A DNA stretch of 51,529 bases from Streptomyces prunicolor NBRC 13075. Lineage in GTDB: Bacteria > Actinomycetota > Actinomycetes > Streptomycetales > Streptomycetaceae. The notes below the pieces were generated by a model. The model saw only the letters and a program-made list of their open reading frames with translations. It made no database searches and was not told where the DNA came from. Location of the stretch: contig NZ_BARF01000090.1 of NCBI RefSeq assembly GCF_000367365.1, positions 1 to 51,529 on the forward strand. Direction: 5' to 3'. Shown here one piece after another: positions 16,426 through 25,566 of this stretch. How positions within the stretch are numbered: position 1 is the first letter of the stretch; each line of letters starts with the position of its first letter. The translations under genes and the position numbers were made by a program.

Positions 16426-16426
16426 A
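16388..16426 (+). promoter_or_regulatory. Two DnaA-box-like 9-mers
   Basis: TTGTCCACA (16388-16396) equals the preferred streptomycete DnaA box and TTATCCACA (16418-16426) equals the E. coli consensus. They have the same orientation, 30 bp apart, at the very 5' end of the Rv3549c-like gene; the second overlaps its start codon. Whether DnaA binds here is untested, and a local duplication of TCCACAGGGC could have produced both. Confidence 0.4.
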
Positions 16427-16471
16427 GGGCCTCCCGCTCGGATTCTCCGGCTGCTAGCTTCGAAGCCTCGC

Positions 16472-16489
16472 ACCTAACAAATGTTTGGT
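16472..16489. promoter_or_regulatory. Probable KstR2 operator (divergent SDR/echA20 promoter)
   Basis: ACCTAACAAATGTTTGGT is a palindrome of form ACCnAACAnnTGTTnGGT. Read on the minus strand it is nearly identical to the palindrome at 23380-23397. It matches the mycobacterial KstR2 motif AnCAAGnnCTTGnT at 8 of 10 fixed positions. It lies 46 bp upstream of the SDR start and 22 bp upstream of the echA20 start. Confidence 0.7.
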
Positions 16490-16510
16490 GGAAAGGTAGC
16501 TGATGCGTCC

Positions 16511-17296
16511 ATGGGTGTCTCCACCTCGCCCTCGAAAAAGGGGCCCGAAAAAAATGGCGTCGCCGTCGTCACGGTCGACTACCCGCCGGTGAACGCGCTG
16601 CCGGTGGACGGCTGGTTCGCCCTGGCCGACGCCGTGCGCACGGCCGGGCGCGACCCGGACGTCCGCTGTGTGGTGCTGGCTGCCGAGGGGCGGGGCTTCA
16701 ACGCGGGCGTGGACATCAAGGAGATACAGGCGCGCGGGCAGTCGGCCCTGGTCGGGGTCAACCGGGGCTGTTTCGAGGCGTTCGCGGCGGTGTACGAGTG
16801 CGAGGTGCCGGTCGTCGCGGCCGTGCAGGGTTTCTGCCTCGGCGGGGGCATCGGGCTGGTCGGCAACGCGGATGTGATCGTGGCGAGCGAGGACGCCACC
16901 TTCGGCCTGCCCGAGCTGGACCGGGGCGCGCTGGGCGCCGCCACACATCTGGCCCGGCTGGTCCCCCAGCACCTGATGCGCGCCCTGTACTACACCTCAC
17001 GCACGGCGACAGCGGCCGAGCTGCACGCGCACGGCTCGGTGTGGCGGGTCGTACCGCGCGCCGAACTCCTCCCCGCAGCCCTGGAGTTGGCGACCGAGAT
17101 AGCCGCCAAGGACGGCGAGCTGATCCGCCTCGCCAAGTCCGCGATCAACGGCATCGACCCCGTCGACGTCCGCCGCAGCTACCGCTTCGAGCAGGGCTTC
17201 ACCTACGAGGCCAACGTCAGCGGCGTGGCCGACCGGGTCCGCGACACCTTCGGAAAGCCCGAAGTGACCGGCGAGAAGGCAAGGAAGGGGGCGTAG
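16511..17296 (+). CDS. echA20: Enoyl-CoA hydratase-family ring hydrolase EchA20
   Basis: This 261-residue crotonase-fold protein closely follows M. tuberculosis EchA20: VTVDYPPVNA, EGRGFNAGVDIKE, GFCLGGGIGLVGNADVIVAS, TFGLPELDRGALGAATHL and LVPQHLMRALYYT. In the HIP pathway EchA20 hydrolytically opens the last steroid ring carrying the beta-diketone. I chose ATG 16511 (GAAAGG upstream) because the earlier ATG at 16481 lies inside the operator. The first codons contain A5 and A7 runs (AAAAAGGGGCCCGAAAAAAA), rare in this genome. It abuts ipdA. Confidence 0.92.
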   Translation: MGVSTSPSKKGPEKNGVAVVTVDYPPVNALPVDGWFALADAVRTAGRDPDVRCVVLAAEGRGFNAGVDIKEIQARGQSALVGVNRGCFEAFAAVYECEVPVVAAVQGFCLGGGIGLVGNADVIVASEDATFGLPELDRGALGAATHLARLVPQHLMRALYYTSRTATAAELHAHGSVWRVVPRAELLPAALELATEIAAKDGELIRLAKSAINGIDPVDVRRSYRFEQGFTYEANVSGVADRVRDTFGKPEVTGEKARKGA

Positions 17297-18145
17297 GTGA
17301 CCGACAAGACGATGACGGCCGACGAGGTCGTCGCCCGGCTGCACAGCGGCATGACCCTCGGCATCGGCGGCTGGGGCTCGCGCCGCAAACCCATGGCCCT
17401 GGTACGGGCGTTGCTCCGCTCGGACCTCACCGACCTCACCGTCGTCTCGTACGGCGGCCCGGACGTCGGCATGCTCGCGGCGGCCGGCCGCATCCGCAAG
17501 CTGGTGGCCGCCTTCGTCACGCTCGACTCGATCCCCCTCGAACCGCACTACCGCGCGGCACGCGAGAGCGGAGCCTTCGAGCTGATGGAGGTCGACGAGG
17601 GCATGTTCATGTGGGGCCTGCGCGCCGCCGCGAACCGGCTGCCGTTCCTGCCGGTGCGCGCGGGGATCGGTTCGGACGTGATGCGGGTCAACCCCGGCCT
17701 GCGGACGGTCACTTCGCCGTACGACGACGGGGAGACGTTCGTCGCGATGCCCGCGTTGCGGCTGGACGCGGCCCTGGTGCACGTCAACCGCGCCGACCGG
17801 CTGGGCAACGGGCAGTACCTGGGCCCGGACCCGTACTTCGACGACCTGTTCTGCGAGGCGGCGGACGCGGCCTACGTCTCCTGCGAACGGATCGTGGACA
17901 CGGCCGAGTTGACGAAGGAGGCGCCGCCGCAGTCCCTGCTCGTGAAGCGGCTGAGCGTGACCGGAGTCGTCGAGGCCCCCGGCGGCGCCCACTTCACCCC
18001 GTGCGCTCCCGACCACGGCAGGGACGAGGCCTTCCAGCGGCTGTACGCGACGACACCCTGGGCGGAGTTCGCCGAGCGCTTCCTGGCCGGTGACGAAGAG
18101 GCCTACCGGTCGGCAGTGCGCAACTGGCAGGAGGAGCAAGGGTGA
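17297..18145 (+). CDS. ipdA: CoA-transferase-fold hydrolase alpha subunit IpdA
   Basis: This 282-residue member of the class I CoA-transferase fold begins with TADEVVARLHSGMTLGIGGWGSRRKPMALVRAL. Together with IpdB it should form the IpdAB ring hydrolase that opens steroid ring C in the CoA thioester COCHEA-CoA. Mycobacterial work shows it acts as a hydrolase, not a CoA-transferase. The start is GTG immediately after the echA20 stop, and ipdB overlaps the end, so the two subunits are translationally coupled. Confidence 0.92.
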   Translation: MTDKTMTADEVVARLHSGMTLGIGGWGSRRKPMALVRALLRSDLTDLTVVSYGGPDVGMLAAAGRIRKLVAAFVTLDSIPLEPHYRAARESGAFELMEVDEGMFMWGLRAAANRLPFLPVRAGIGSDVMRVNPGLRTVTSPYDDGETFVAMPALRLDAALVHVNRADRLGNGQYLGPDPYFDDLFCEAADAAYVSCERIVDTAELTKEAPPQSLLVKRLSVTGVVEAPGGAHFTPCAPDHGRDEAFQRLYATTPWAEFAERFLAGDEEAYRSAVRNWQEEQG

Positions 18146-18903
18146 TGGACGTATCGCGTAGGGACGTACCGCGGATGGACGTACGGCGTTCCGAATACTG
18201 CGTGATCGCCTGCGCGGAGGCGTGGCGTGACGCGGGTGAGATCTTGGCCAGCCCGATGGGCCTGATCCCCTCCGTCGGGGCCCGGCTGGCCCGGCTCACC
18301 TTCGCGCCGGATCTCCTGCTCACCGACGGCGAGGCGATGCTCGTCCGTCCGGACGGGACACCGGAGGGCTGGTTGCCGTACCGGCAGCACCTCGCCCTGG
18401 TGTCCGGTGGGCGGCGGCACGTGATGATGGGCGCGAGCCAGATCGACCGGTACGGCAACCAGAACATCTCGTGCGTCGGCGACTGGGCGCGGCCGAAGCG
18501 GCAGTTGCTCGGGGTGCGCGGGGCGCCGATCAACACCCTGAACAATCCGACGAGTTACTGGATACCGCGGCACTCCCGGCGGGTGTTCGTGGAGAAGGTC
18601 GACATGGTGTGCGGGGTGGGCTACGACCGGGTCGCCGAGCATCCGGGGACGGCCCGCTTCCACCGTATCCCCCGGGTCGTCTCCGACCTCGGTGTCTTCG
18701 ACTTCGCGACCCCCGACCGCTCGATGCGGCTGGCCTCGCTGCATCCGGGGGTGAGTGTGGAGCAGGTGCGGGAGGCGACCGGCTTCGAGCTGACCGTCCC
18801 GGACGAGGTGCCGTCGACCCGTGAACCCACCCCGGACGAGTTGCGGCTGATCCGTGAAGTGATCGACCCGGCCGACACCCGGCTCAGAGAAGTGAGTTCG
18901 TGA
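18145..18903 (+). CDS. ipdB: CoA-transferase-fold hydrolase beta subunit IpdB
   Basis: This 252-residue protein matches IpdB: EILASPMGLIPSVGARLARL, FAPDLLLTDGEA, MMGASQIDRYGNQNIS, NTLNNPTSYW and RVVSDLGVFDF. It pairs with IpdA. TGATG joins the ipdA stop and this ATG, and GGAGGAG lies upstream; GTG 18142 is also possible. The first 15 residues come from three 15-bp direct repeats and are absent from the mycobacterial protein. ATG 18175, inside the third repeat, would give a more typical N-terminus. Confidence 0.92.
   Translation: MDVSRRDVPRMDVRRSEYCVIACAEAWRDAGEILASPMGLIPSVGARLARLTFAPDLLLTDGEAMLVRPDGTPEGWLPYRQHLALVSGGRRHVMMGASQIDRYGNQNISCVGDWARPKRQLLGVRGAPINTLNNPTSYWIPRHSRRVFVEKVDMVCGVGYDRVAEHPGTARFHRIPRVVSDLGVFDFATPDRSMRLASLHPGVSVEQVREATGFELTVPDEVPSTREPTPDELRLIREVIDPADTRLREVSS
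18147..18191 (+). repeat. Three 15-bp direct repeats in the 5' end of ipdB
   Basis: GGACGTATCGCGTAG, GGACGTACCGCGGAT and GGACGTACGGCGTTC follow one another without gaps. They encode a repeated Asp-Val-x-Arg-x pattern. Unit length is a multiple of three, so copy-number change would preserve frame. Confidence 0.85.
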
Positions 18904-19955
18904 TGGAGACCGCGCTGACCCGGCTGGTCGGGGTCCGGCATCCGATCGTGCAGACGGGCATGGGGTGGGTGGCGGGACCGCGCCTGGTGTCGGCCACGGC
19001 GAACGCGGGCGCGCTGGGCATCCTGGCCTCCGCGACCATGACCACCGACCGGCTCCGGGACGCGGTCCGCGAGGTCAAGTCCCGTACGCGGGAGCCGTTC
19101 GGGGTGAATCTGCGCGCGGACGCGACCGACGCCGGCGACCGGGTGCGGATCATCATCGAGGAGGGAGTACGGGTCGCGTCCTTCGCGCTCGCGCCGTCCG
19201 CCGAGCTGATCGCGGAGTTGAAGGAGGCGGGCGTGGTCGTGATCCCGTCGATCGGGGCGCGGCGGCACGCGGAGAAGGTCGCGGCGTGGGGCGCGGACGC
19301 GGTGATCGTGCAGGGCGGGGAGGGCGGCGGGCACACCGGGGAAGTGGCGACGACGGTGTTGTTGCCGCAGGTCGTGGACGCGGTGGACATACCGGTCGTG
19401 GCGGCCGGCGGCTTCTTCGACGGGCGGGGGCTGGTCGCGGCCCTTGCCTACGGGGCGGCGGGCGTCGCCATGGGCACCCGCTTCCTCCTCACCTCGGACT
19501 CGACGGTCCCGGACGCGGTGAAGGCGGCGTATCTGGCGGCGACGGTCAAGGACGTGACGGTCACGAGGGCGGTCGACGGCCTGCCGCACCGCATGCTCCG
19601 TACGGAACTGGTCGACGCCCTGGAGAACTCCGGCCGTACGAGAACCCTGTTCCAGGCGGTACGCCGGGCGGCGGGCTTCCGCCGGCTGTCCGGACTGACC
19701 TGGCGCCGGATGATCCGCGACGGCCTCGCCATGAAGCACGGCAAGGAGCTGACCTGGAGCCAGGTCCTGTTGGCCGCGAACACGCCGATGCTGCTCAAGG
19801 CGTCGATGGTGGACGGTCGGACGGACCTCGGGGTGATGGCGTCCGGGCAGGTGGCAGGGGTGATCGAGGACTTGCTGTCGTGCGCGGAGCTGGTGGCGCG
19901 GGTGATGAAGCAGGCCGACGAGGCGCTGTGGACGCTGGTCCGGGCCGACGCCTGA
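18900..19955 (+). CDS. ipdC: Nitronate monooxygenase-like flavoprotein IpdC
   Basis: This 351-residue FMN protein of the 2-nitropropane dioxygenase fold (TIM barrel) includes VGVRHPIVQTGMGWVAGPRL, IVQGGEGGGHTGE and IPVVAAGGFFDGRGLVAALA with GAAGVAMGTRFLLT. In the HIP pathway the Rv3553 homologue IpdC is a flavin-dependent CoA-ester reductase/desaturase needed before ring C opening. The start is GTG 18900 (or ATG 18903) overlapping the ipdB stop. It is the last gene of the echA20-ipdA-ipdB-ipdC unit; a hairpin follows 30 bp later. Confidence 0.9.
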   Translation: MMETALTRLVGVRHPIVQTGMGWVAGPRLVSATANAGALGILASATMTTDRLRDAVREVKSRTREPFGVNLRADATDAGDRVRIIIEEGVRVASFALAPSAELIAELKEAGVVVIPSIGARRHAEKVAAWGADAVIVQGGEGGGHTGEVATTVLLPQVVDAVDIPVVAAGGFFDGRGLVAALAYGAAGVAMGTRFLLTSDSTVPDAVKAAYLAATVKDVTVTRAVDGLPHRMLRTELVDALENSGRTRTLFQAVRRAAGFRRLSGLTWRRMIRDGLAMKHGKELTWSQVLLAANTPMLLKASMVDGRTDLGVMASGQVAGVIEDLLSCAELVARVMKQADEALWTLVRADA

Positions 19956-19986
19956 ACTGAGGGGGCGGGGGCAGGTGGCAGGTGGC

Positions 19987-20005
19987 AGGGGCGGGGGGTG
20001 CCCCT
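19987..20005. terminator. Hairpin after ipdC
   Basis: AGGGGC, a 7-nt G-rich loop and GCCCCT form a 6-bp GC stem 31 bp past the ipdC stop. No T-run follows. Short CAGGTGG direct repeats precede it. Confidence 0.45.
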
Positions 20006-20057
20006 AATCTCTTCGGTCAAGCCGTCTGGGCGTCCGCGGGAGTCCCCGGTGCGAGCT

Positions 20058-20327
20058 TCAGTTGTCCGTGGCTGTGTCGGCCCCGGTGTATTCGTAGATC
20101 CAGCCGGCGGGAGCATCGGGGGAACGGACGGGTGTGTAGATGTGCCGGGCGGCAGGGTTCCAAGGTCTCTGTCCCCGGCCGCCGCGAGCACGGAGGCGTG
20201 AAGGTGGAAGCGCGTCTTGATCGAGCTGGACGATCTTGGTCCGTCCGTTGAACGGGCCGCCGGTCAGCTTGATGCCGACGGTGTTGTTGACCACTTCGCC
20301 GGCCAGCCAGCGGCGGATGACTTTCAT
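20058..20327 (-). CDS. Small hypothetical protein
   Basis: A protein of about 89 residues starts at ATG 20327 (GAGG 11 bp upstream); an earlier ATG at 20351 would add eight residues but has a poorly spaced site. The sequence LTGGPFNGRTKIVQLDQDALPP...RHIYTPVRSPDAPAGWIYEYTG resembles small streptomycete proteins with a GGPxxGxT start and a Y-x-Y end that often occur in mobile or phage-like DNA. I cannot assign a function. Its A/T content is higher than that of its neighbours, and it lies next to an IS110 remnant, so it may be part of an acquired patch. Confidence 0.6.
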   Translation of the reverse strand: MKVIRRWLAGEVVNNTVGIKLTGGPFNGRTKIVQLDQDALPPSRLRARGGRGQRPWNPAARHIYTPVRSPDAPAGWIYEYTGADTATDN

Positions 20328-20393
20328 GTGCTCGGAATCCTCGGCCCCCATCTCCGAAGCTGATCACGCGCCTGTCCGGAGGACAAGGAGGTC

Positions 20394-20641
20394 TCAAGTC
20401 GCCGCGGCGGGCTGGGGTTCGTAGAAGGTGCCGTCGCGGAGCATTGCGAAGAGGACGTCGGCTCGTCGTCTGGCGAGGCGGAGCAGGGCCTGGGTGTGGT
20501 GCTTGCCCTGAGCGATCTTCTTGTCGTAGTAGGCCCGCGATGCCGGGTCGCCCAGGGCGGCGTAGGCGGCGAGGTGGCCTGCGGTCGGGAAGGTGCTGCC
20601 GTCGCCGACCTCGATCAGGATCCGTGCTCCGGTCCTGACGC
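20394..20641 (-). pseudogene. IS110-family transposase remnant (C-terminal part, internally deleted)
   Basis: Read on the minus strand with a TGA at 20394-20396, about 80 codons are open. They give GARILIEVGDGSTFPTAGHLAAYA joined directly to ALGDPASRAYYDKKIAQGKHHTQALLRLARRRADVLFAMLRDGTFYEP. Both halves are typical of IS110 transposases, but in intact members about 35-40 residues lie between them (the GIAP...SG.R.G...N..LK segment with the catalytic serine region). The N-terminal RuvC-like domain is missing. It is a scar inside the steroid-catabolism cluster. Confidence 0.8.
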
Positions 20642-20715
20642 CCCCCCCGGATCATCAACAACAGGAGGGGGAGGGCCCCCGGGGGCGCAGGCAGCTAGGG
20701 CGTGGCCCGGGTCGG

Positions 20716-21873
<1,158 letters not shown>

Positions 21874-21899
21874 GTCAACTCCCCATACAGACACGTGAG

Positions 21900-22562
21900 T
21901 TATGTGCGTACGGCGATCCCGTCCAGCACCATCGACAGGTACTGCCGCGCGATCTCCTCCGCGCTGTGCTGTCCACCCGGCCGGTACCAGGACGCGGCGA
22001 CCCACACCGTGTCGCGGACGAACCGATAGGTGAGCCGGACGTCGAGGTCGGCGCGGAAGACCTGGGCGGCGACCCCGCGCTCCAGCGTGGACAGCCACGC
22101 CTTCTCGAACTTGCGCTGCGACTCGGCGAGGAACGCGAACCGCTCCTGCGCGACCAGGTGCTTGCTCTCCTTCTGGTAGATCGCGACGGCGGCACGATGC
22201 CGGTCGATCTCCCGGAACGACTCGGTGACCAGGGCCTCCAGCGTCTCGCGCGGGCTCAACTCGGCGTCCAGGACGGTGTCGTAGCCGCCCCACAGCTCGT
22301 CGAGGAAGGTCCGCAGGATCTCCTCCAGCATCGATTCCTTGGAGTCGAAGTGGTAGTAGAGGCTGCCCGCGAGCATGCCCGCGTGGTCGGCGATCTTCCG
22401 TACGGTGGTGGCGTTGTACCCCTGCTCGGCGAAGACCTCGGCCGCCGTGTCGAGGAGTTCACGACGGCGGGCCGGAGCGGCGGTCACCGGGGGTTTCTTC
22501 TTGGTCGGCACGGACCCATTGTCGTGCCCCGGCCCCGGCTTCCCGTGCGGCCCCTCGCCCAC
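21900..22562 (-). CDS. kstR2: TetR-family repressor KstR2
   Basis: This 220-residue TetR protein has the N-terminal HTH ARRRELLDTAAEVFAEQGYNATTVRKIADHAGMLAGSLYYHF and an effector domain with RLTYRFVRDTVWVAASWYRPGG, very similar to mycobacterial KstR2. KstR2 represses the HIP-catabolic genes and is released by HIP-CoA. Two near-identical palindromes in this cluster are the expected targets; its own operon lies behind the one at 23380. The start may be GTG 22562 (GGGAGG only 2 bp upstream) or GTG 22511, which would give a more normal 203-residue protein. Confidence 0.9.
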   Translation of the reverse strand: MGEGPHGKPGPGHDNGSVPTKKKPPVTAAPARRRELLDTAAEVFAEQGYNATTVRKIADHAGMLAGSLYYHFDSKESMLEEILRTFLDELWGGYDTVLDAELSPRETLEALVTESFREIDRHRAAVAIYQKESKHLVAQERFAFLAESQRKFEKAWLSTLERGVAAQVFRADLDVRLTYRFVRDTVWVAASWYRPGGQHSAEEIARQYLSMVLDGIAVRT

Positions 22563-22574
22563 GCCCTCCCGCCG

Positions 22575-23363
22575 CTAAGCATGCTGGCTGCTCACGGAGA
22601 CGACCTCGCCGGTCATGTAGGACGAGTAGTCCGAGGCCAGGAACACGATCACGTTGGCCACCTCCCAGGGCTCCGCGTACCGCCCGAAGGCCTCGCGCGC
22701 GGTGAGTTCGGCGAGCAGCTCGGGCGTCGTGACCTTCACCAGGTGCGGGTGCATGGCGAGGCTCGGCGAGACCGCGTTCACCCGCACCCCGTACTCGGCG
22801 GCCTCGATCGCCGCGCACCGGGTCAGCGCCATCACGCCCGCCTTGGCCGCCGCGTAGTGCGCCTGCCCGGCCTGGGCACGCCAGCCGACGACGGAGGCGT
22901 TGTTGACGATCACCCCGCCGCCGCTCTCGCGCATCGCGCGCAGGGCGGCCCGGGTGCACCGGAACGTGCCGTTCAATGTCACGTCCAGCACCTTCGACCA
23001 CTGCTCGTCGGTCATGTCGACGAGGTCCGAAGTCCCGCCCAGGCCCGCGTTGTTGACGACGACGTCCAGCCGCCCGTGCGCGGCGACGGCCGCGTCGAAC
23101 AACCCCTGCACCTGCGCCTCGTCGGTGACATCGCACGGCAGCGCGGCGACCGACTCCGACCCGAACTCCCCGGCCAACTCGGCCTCGTACTCCTTCAGCC
23201 GTCGCGCGTGCGCGTCGCTGATCAGCACGCGCGCACCCTCCTGGAGGAAGCGGCGTGCGGTGGCCCCGCCGATCCCCGCGCCGGCGGCGGCGGTGACGAC
23301 GGCGGTGCGTCCCTTCAGCAGCCCGTGCCCGGGGACGTATGCCGGACTCTCGACGCCTGTCAT
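22575..23363 (-). CDS. ipdF: Short-chain dehydrogenase, IpdF-like
   Basis: This 262-residue SDR has a modified cofactor loop TAAAGAGIGGATA, NNAGLGG, and the catalytic set in VNNASVVGWRAQAGQAHYAAAKAG. Position (next to kstR2 and fadA6) and features match Rv3559c/IpdF, which oxidises the 5-hydroxy group of HIC-CoA in HIP breakdown. It is the first gene of the leftward ipdF-kstR2-fadA6 operon, 16 bp from the operator. The symbol is by context and family; other SDRs in this cluster could share substrates. Confidence 0.85.
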   Translation of the reverse strand: MTGVESPAYVPGHGLLKGRTAVVTAAAGAGIGGATARRFLQEGARVLISDAHARRLKEYEAELAGEFGSESVAALPCDVTDEAQVQGLFDAAVAAHGRLDVVVNNAGLGGTSDLVDMTDEQWSKVLDVTLNGTFRCTRAALRAMRESGGGVIVNNASVVGWRAQAGQAHYAAAKAGVMALTRCAAIEAAEYGVRVNAVSPSLAMHPHLVKVTTPELLAELTAREAFGRYAEPWEVANVIVFLASDYSSYMTGEVVSVSSQHA

Positions 23364-23379
23364 GGGCCCACGCTAACCT

Positions 23380-23397
23380 ACCAAACACTTGTTAGGG
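23380..23397. promoter_or_regulatory. Probable KstR2 operator (divergent ipdF/fadE promoter)
   Basis: ACCAAACACTTGTTAGGG has the form ACCnAACAnnTGTTnGG. It matches the mycobacterial KstR2 motif AnCAAGnnCTTGnT at 9 of 10 fixed positions and equals the complement of the 16472 site at 16 of 18 bases. It sits 16 bp upstream of ipdF and 46 bp upstream of the fadE pair. Confidence 0.75.
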
Positions 23398-23443
23398 AAG
23401 AACTGCCGAAGACTCAAAGGCTCTTGGGGAAGGACTCCCGCCG

Positions 23444-24583
23444 ATGGACCTCGACTTCACTCCCGCCCAGGAGGCGTTCCGCGCCGAGGCCCGCTCCTGG
23501 CTGCACGCACACGTACCGGCCGCGCCCCTCCCCTCCCTGGAGACCGAGGCGGGCTTCGCCGCGCACCGCGCCTGGGAGGCCCAACTCGCCGCGGACCGTT
23601 GGTCGGTGGTGTCCTGGCCGGAGGAGTACGGCGGCCGGGGCGTGGACCTCGTGCGGTGGCTGGTCTTCGAGGAGGAGTACTACGCGGCGGGCGCACCGGG
23701 CCGGGTCGGCCAGAACGGCATCAACCTGCTGGCCCCGACCCTCTTCGACCACGGCACGCGCGAGCAACGCGCGCGCGTGCTGCCCCCGATGGCGACCGGC
23801 GAGGTGGTGTGGGCGCAGGCGTGGTCGGAGCCGGAGGCGGGATCCGACCTGGCCTCGCTCACCTCGCGCGCGGTGCGCACGGGCGGAGGCTGGCTGCTGA
23901 GCGGCCAGAAGACATGGTCGTCGCGGGCGGCCTTCGCGGACCGCGCGTTCGGCCTGTTCCGCAGCGAGCCGAACACCCCGAAGCCCCAACAGGGCCTGAC
24001 CTACCTGATGTTCGACCTGCGCGCACCCGGCGTCACGGTCCGCCCGATCGGCCGCCTGGACGGCAAACCGGCGTTCGCGGAGCTGTTCCTGGACGAGGTG
24101 TTCGTCCCCGACGACGACGTGATCGGCGAGCCGGGCCAGGGCTGGCGGGTCGCCATGTCGACCGCGGGCAACGAACGCGGACTCACCCTCCGCTCCCCCG
24201 GCCGCTTCCTCGCCGCCGCCGACCGCCTGCTCAACCTCTGGCAGGCGCAAGGAAGTTCACCCACGACCAGGGACCGGGTGGCCGACGCCGTGATCGGCGC
24301 CCGCGCCTACCAGCTCTTCACCTACGCCAACGCCTCCCGTTTCCTGGACGGCGAGTCCATCGGCCCGGAGTCCAGCCTGAACAAGATCTTCTGGTCCGAG
24401 TACGACATCGCGCTGCACGAGACGGCACTCGAACTGCTCGGCGAGGAGGGCGAGTTGGCGGACACGGACTGGGCCGAGGGCTATGTCTTCTCTCTCGCGG
24501 GCCCCATCTACGCCGGTACGAACGAGATCCAGCGCGACATCATCGCCGAGCGCCTGCTCGGCCTGCCGAAGGGCCGCCGCTGA
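23444..24583 (+). CDS. Acyl-CoA dehydrogenase, larger subunit of a likely heteromeric pair
   Basis: This 379-residue acyl-CoA dehydrogenase has the FAD/substrate motifs QAWSEPEAGSDLAS, WLLSGQKTWSS and a C-terminal AGPIYAGTNEIQRDIIAERLLGL. Homologues in the KstR2 regulon (FadE-type, IpdE1-like) desaturate steroid-ring CoA thioesters as alpha2beta2 complexes with a shorter partner, which here follows immediately (TGATG). The exact step cannot be assigned from sequence. AAGGA lies 10 bp upstream of the ATG. Confidence 0.9.
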   Translation: MDLDFTPAQEAFRAEARSWLHAHVPAAPLPSLETEAGFAAHRAWEAQLAADRWSVVSWPEEYGGRGVDLVRWLVFEEEYYAAGAPGRVGQNGINLLAPTLFDHGTREQRARVLPPMATGEVVWAQAWSEPEAGSDLASLTSRAVRTGGGWLLSGQKTWSSRAAFADRAFGLFRSEPNTPKPQQGLTYLMFDLRAPGVTVRPIGRLDGKPAFAELFLDEVFVPDDDVIGEPGQGWRVAMSTAGNERGLTLRSPGRFLAAADRLLNLWQAQGSSPTTRDRVADAVIGARAYQLFTYANASRFLDGESIGPESSLNKIFWSEYDIALHETALELLGEEGELADTDWAEGYVFSLAGPIYAGTNEIQRDIIAERLLGLPKGRR

Positions 24584-25566
24584 TGCGCTTCCTCCTCGAC
24601 CCCGAACAGCGGGCGTTCGCCGACTCGTTGAACGCGATGCTGACGGCGGCGGACACTCCGTCGGTCGTACGGTCCTGGAGCCGCGGCGAGCATGCGAGCG
24701 GGCGGGCGCTGTGGCGCCGTATCGCTGAAGCCGGGGTGTTCGCGCTGGCGGTGCCCGAGGCGTACGAAGGGTTGGGACCCCGGCCGGTCGAACTCGCCGT
24801 GGCGTTCGTGGAGTTGGGGCGGCACGCGGTTCCGGGGCCGCTCGTGGAGACGGTCATGGCGGCCGCGCTGTTGACCGAACCCGGCTCGGCCAAGCGCCTG
24901 TTGCCCGCGCTGGCCTCGGGCGAGGTGATGGCCACGGCGGCGCCGACGGGATCGTACGCACTGGACGGTGACGTGGCGACGACGCGCCTGAGCTGGGACG
25001 GGGACGGGAACGGACTGCGGATGGCCCCTGGGCACGGGCCGGTGCGCACATCTCTGGACCCAGCACGCCGACTCACCCACCTCCTCCCCGGCGGTGAACT
25101 CCTCACCCCGGACCCGCCCTTGGTCCATGCCCTCACCTGGGCGCGTCTCGCCACCGCCGCTCAGGCCCTCGGCGTCGGACTCGCGCTGCTCGACAGGACG
25201 GTCACCTACGTCAAGCAGCGCACCCAATTCGGTGTCCCCATCGGCTCGTTCCAGGCGGTCAAGCATCAACTGGCCGATGCGAAGATCGCGTTGGAGTTCG
25301 CGCGGCCGATGGTCTTCGGCGCCGCGCTCACCATGACGGAGGCGGACGTGGCCGCGGCCAAGGTCATGGCGTGCGAGGCGGCGTACCGGACCGCCCGCAC
25401 GGCTCTTCAACTCCACGGCGCGATCGGTTACACCGCCGAGTACGACCTGTCGCTGTGGCTGACCAAGGCCCGTGCTCTGCGCACGAGTTGGGGCAGCCCG
25501 GACGCATGCAGGGCGGCCGTACTCAGCGTTCCCGGTGACGTCAGTGCTGATGGTCGCCGCTCGTGA
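24583..25566 (+). CDS. Acyl-CoA dehydrogenase, shorter partner subunit
   Basis: This 327-residue acyl-CoA dehydrogenase-like protein has FALAVPEAYEGLG, KQRTQFGVPIGSFQAVKHQLAD and a C-terminal LHGAIGYTAEYDLSLWLTKA. It is shorter than usual, with a reduced middle domain, as in the beta subunits of heterotetrameric FadE complexes (IpdE2-like). The start codon overlaps the stop of the previous gene, so equal synthesis is likely. Its end overlaps the convergent qcrB gene by 26 bp. Confidence 0.88.
   Translation: MRFLLDPEQRAFADSLNAMLTAADTPSVVRSWSRGEHASGRALWRRIAEAGVFALAVPEAYEGLGPRPVELAVAFVELGRHAVPGPLVETVMAAALLTEPGSAKRLLPALASGEVMATAAPTGSYALDGDVATTRLSWDGDGNGLRMAPGHGPVRTSLDPARRLTHLLPGGELLTPDPPLVHALTWARLATAAQALGVGLALLDRTVTYVKQRTQFGVPIGSFQAVKHQLADAKIALEFARPMVFGAALTMTEADVAAAKVMACEAAYRTARTALQLHGAIGYTAEYDLSLWLTKARALRTSWGSPDACRAAVLSVPGDVSADGRRS

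Noticed and set aside
20675..20686. GCCCCCGGGGGC palindrome as the fadA6 terminator
   Set aside because: It has no loop and no T-run; a 12-bp self-complementary run is not unusual in such GC-rich sequence.
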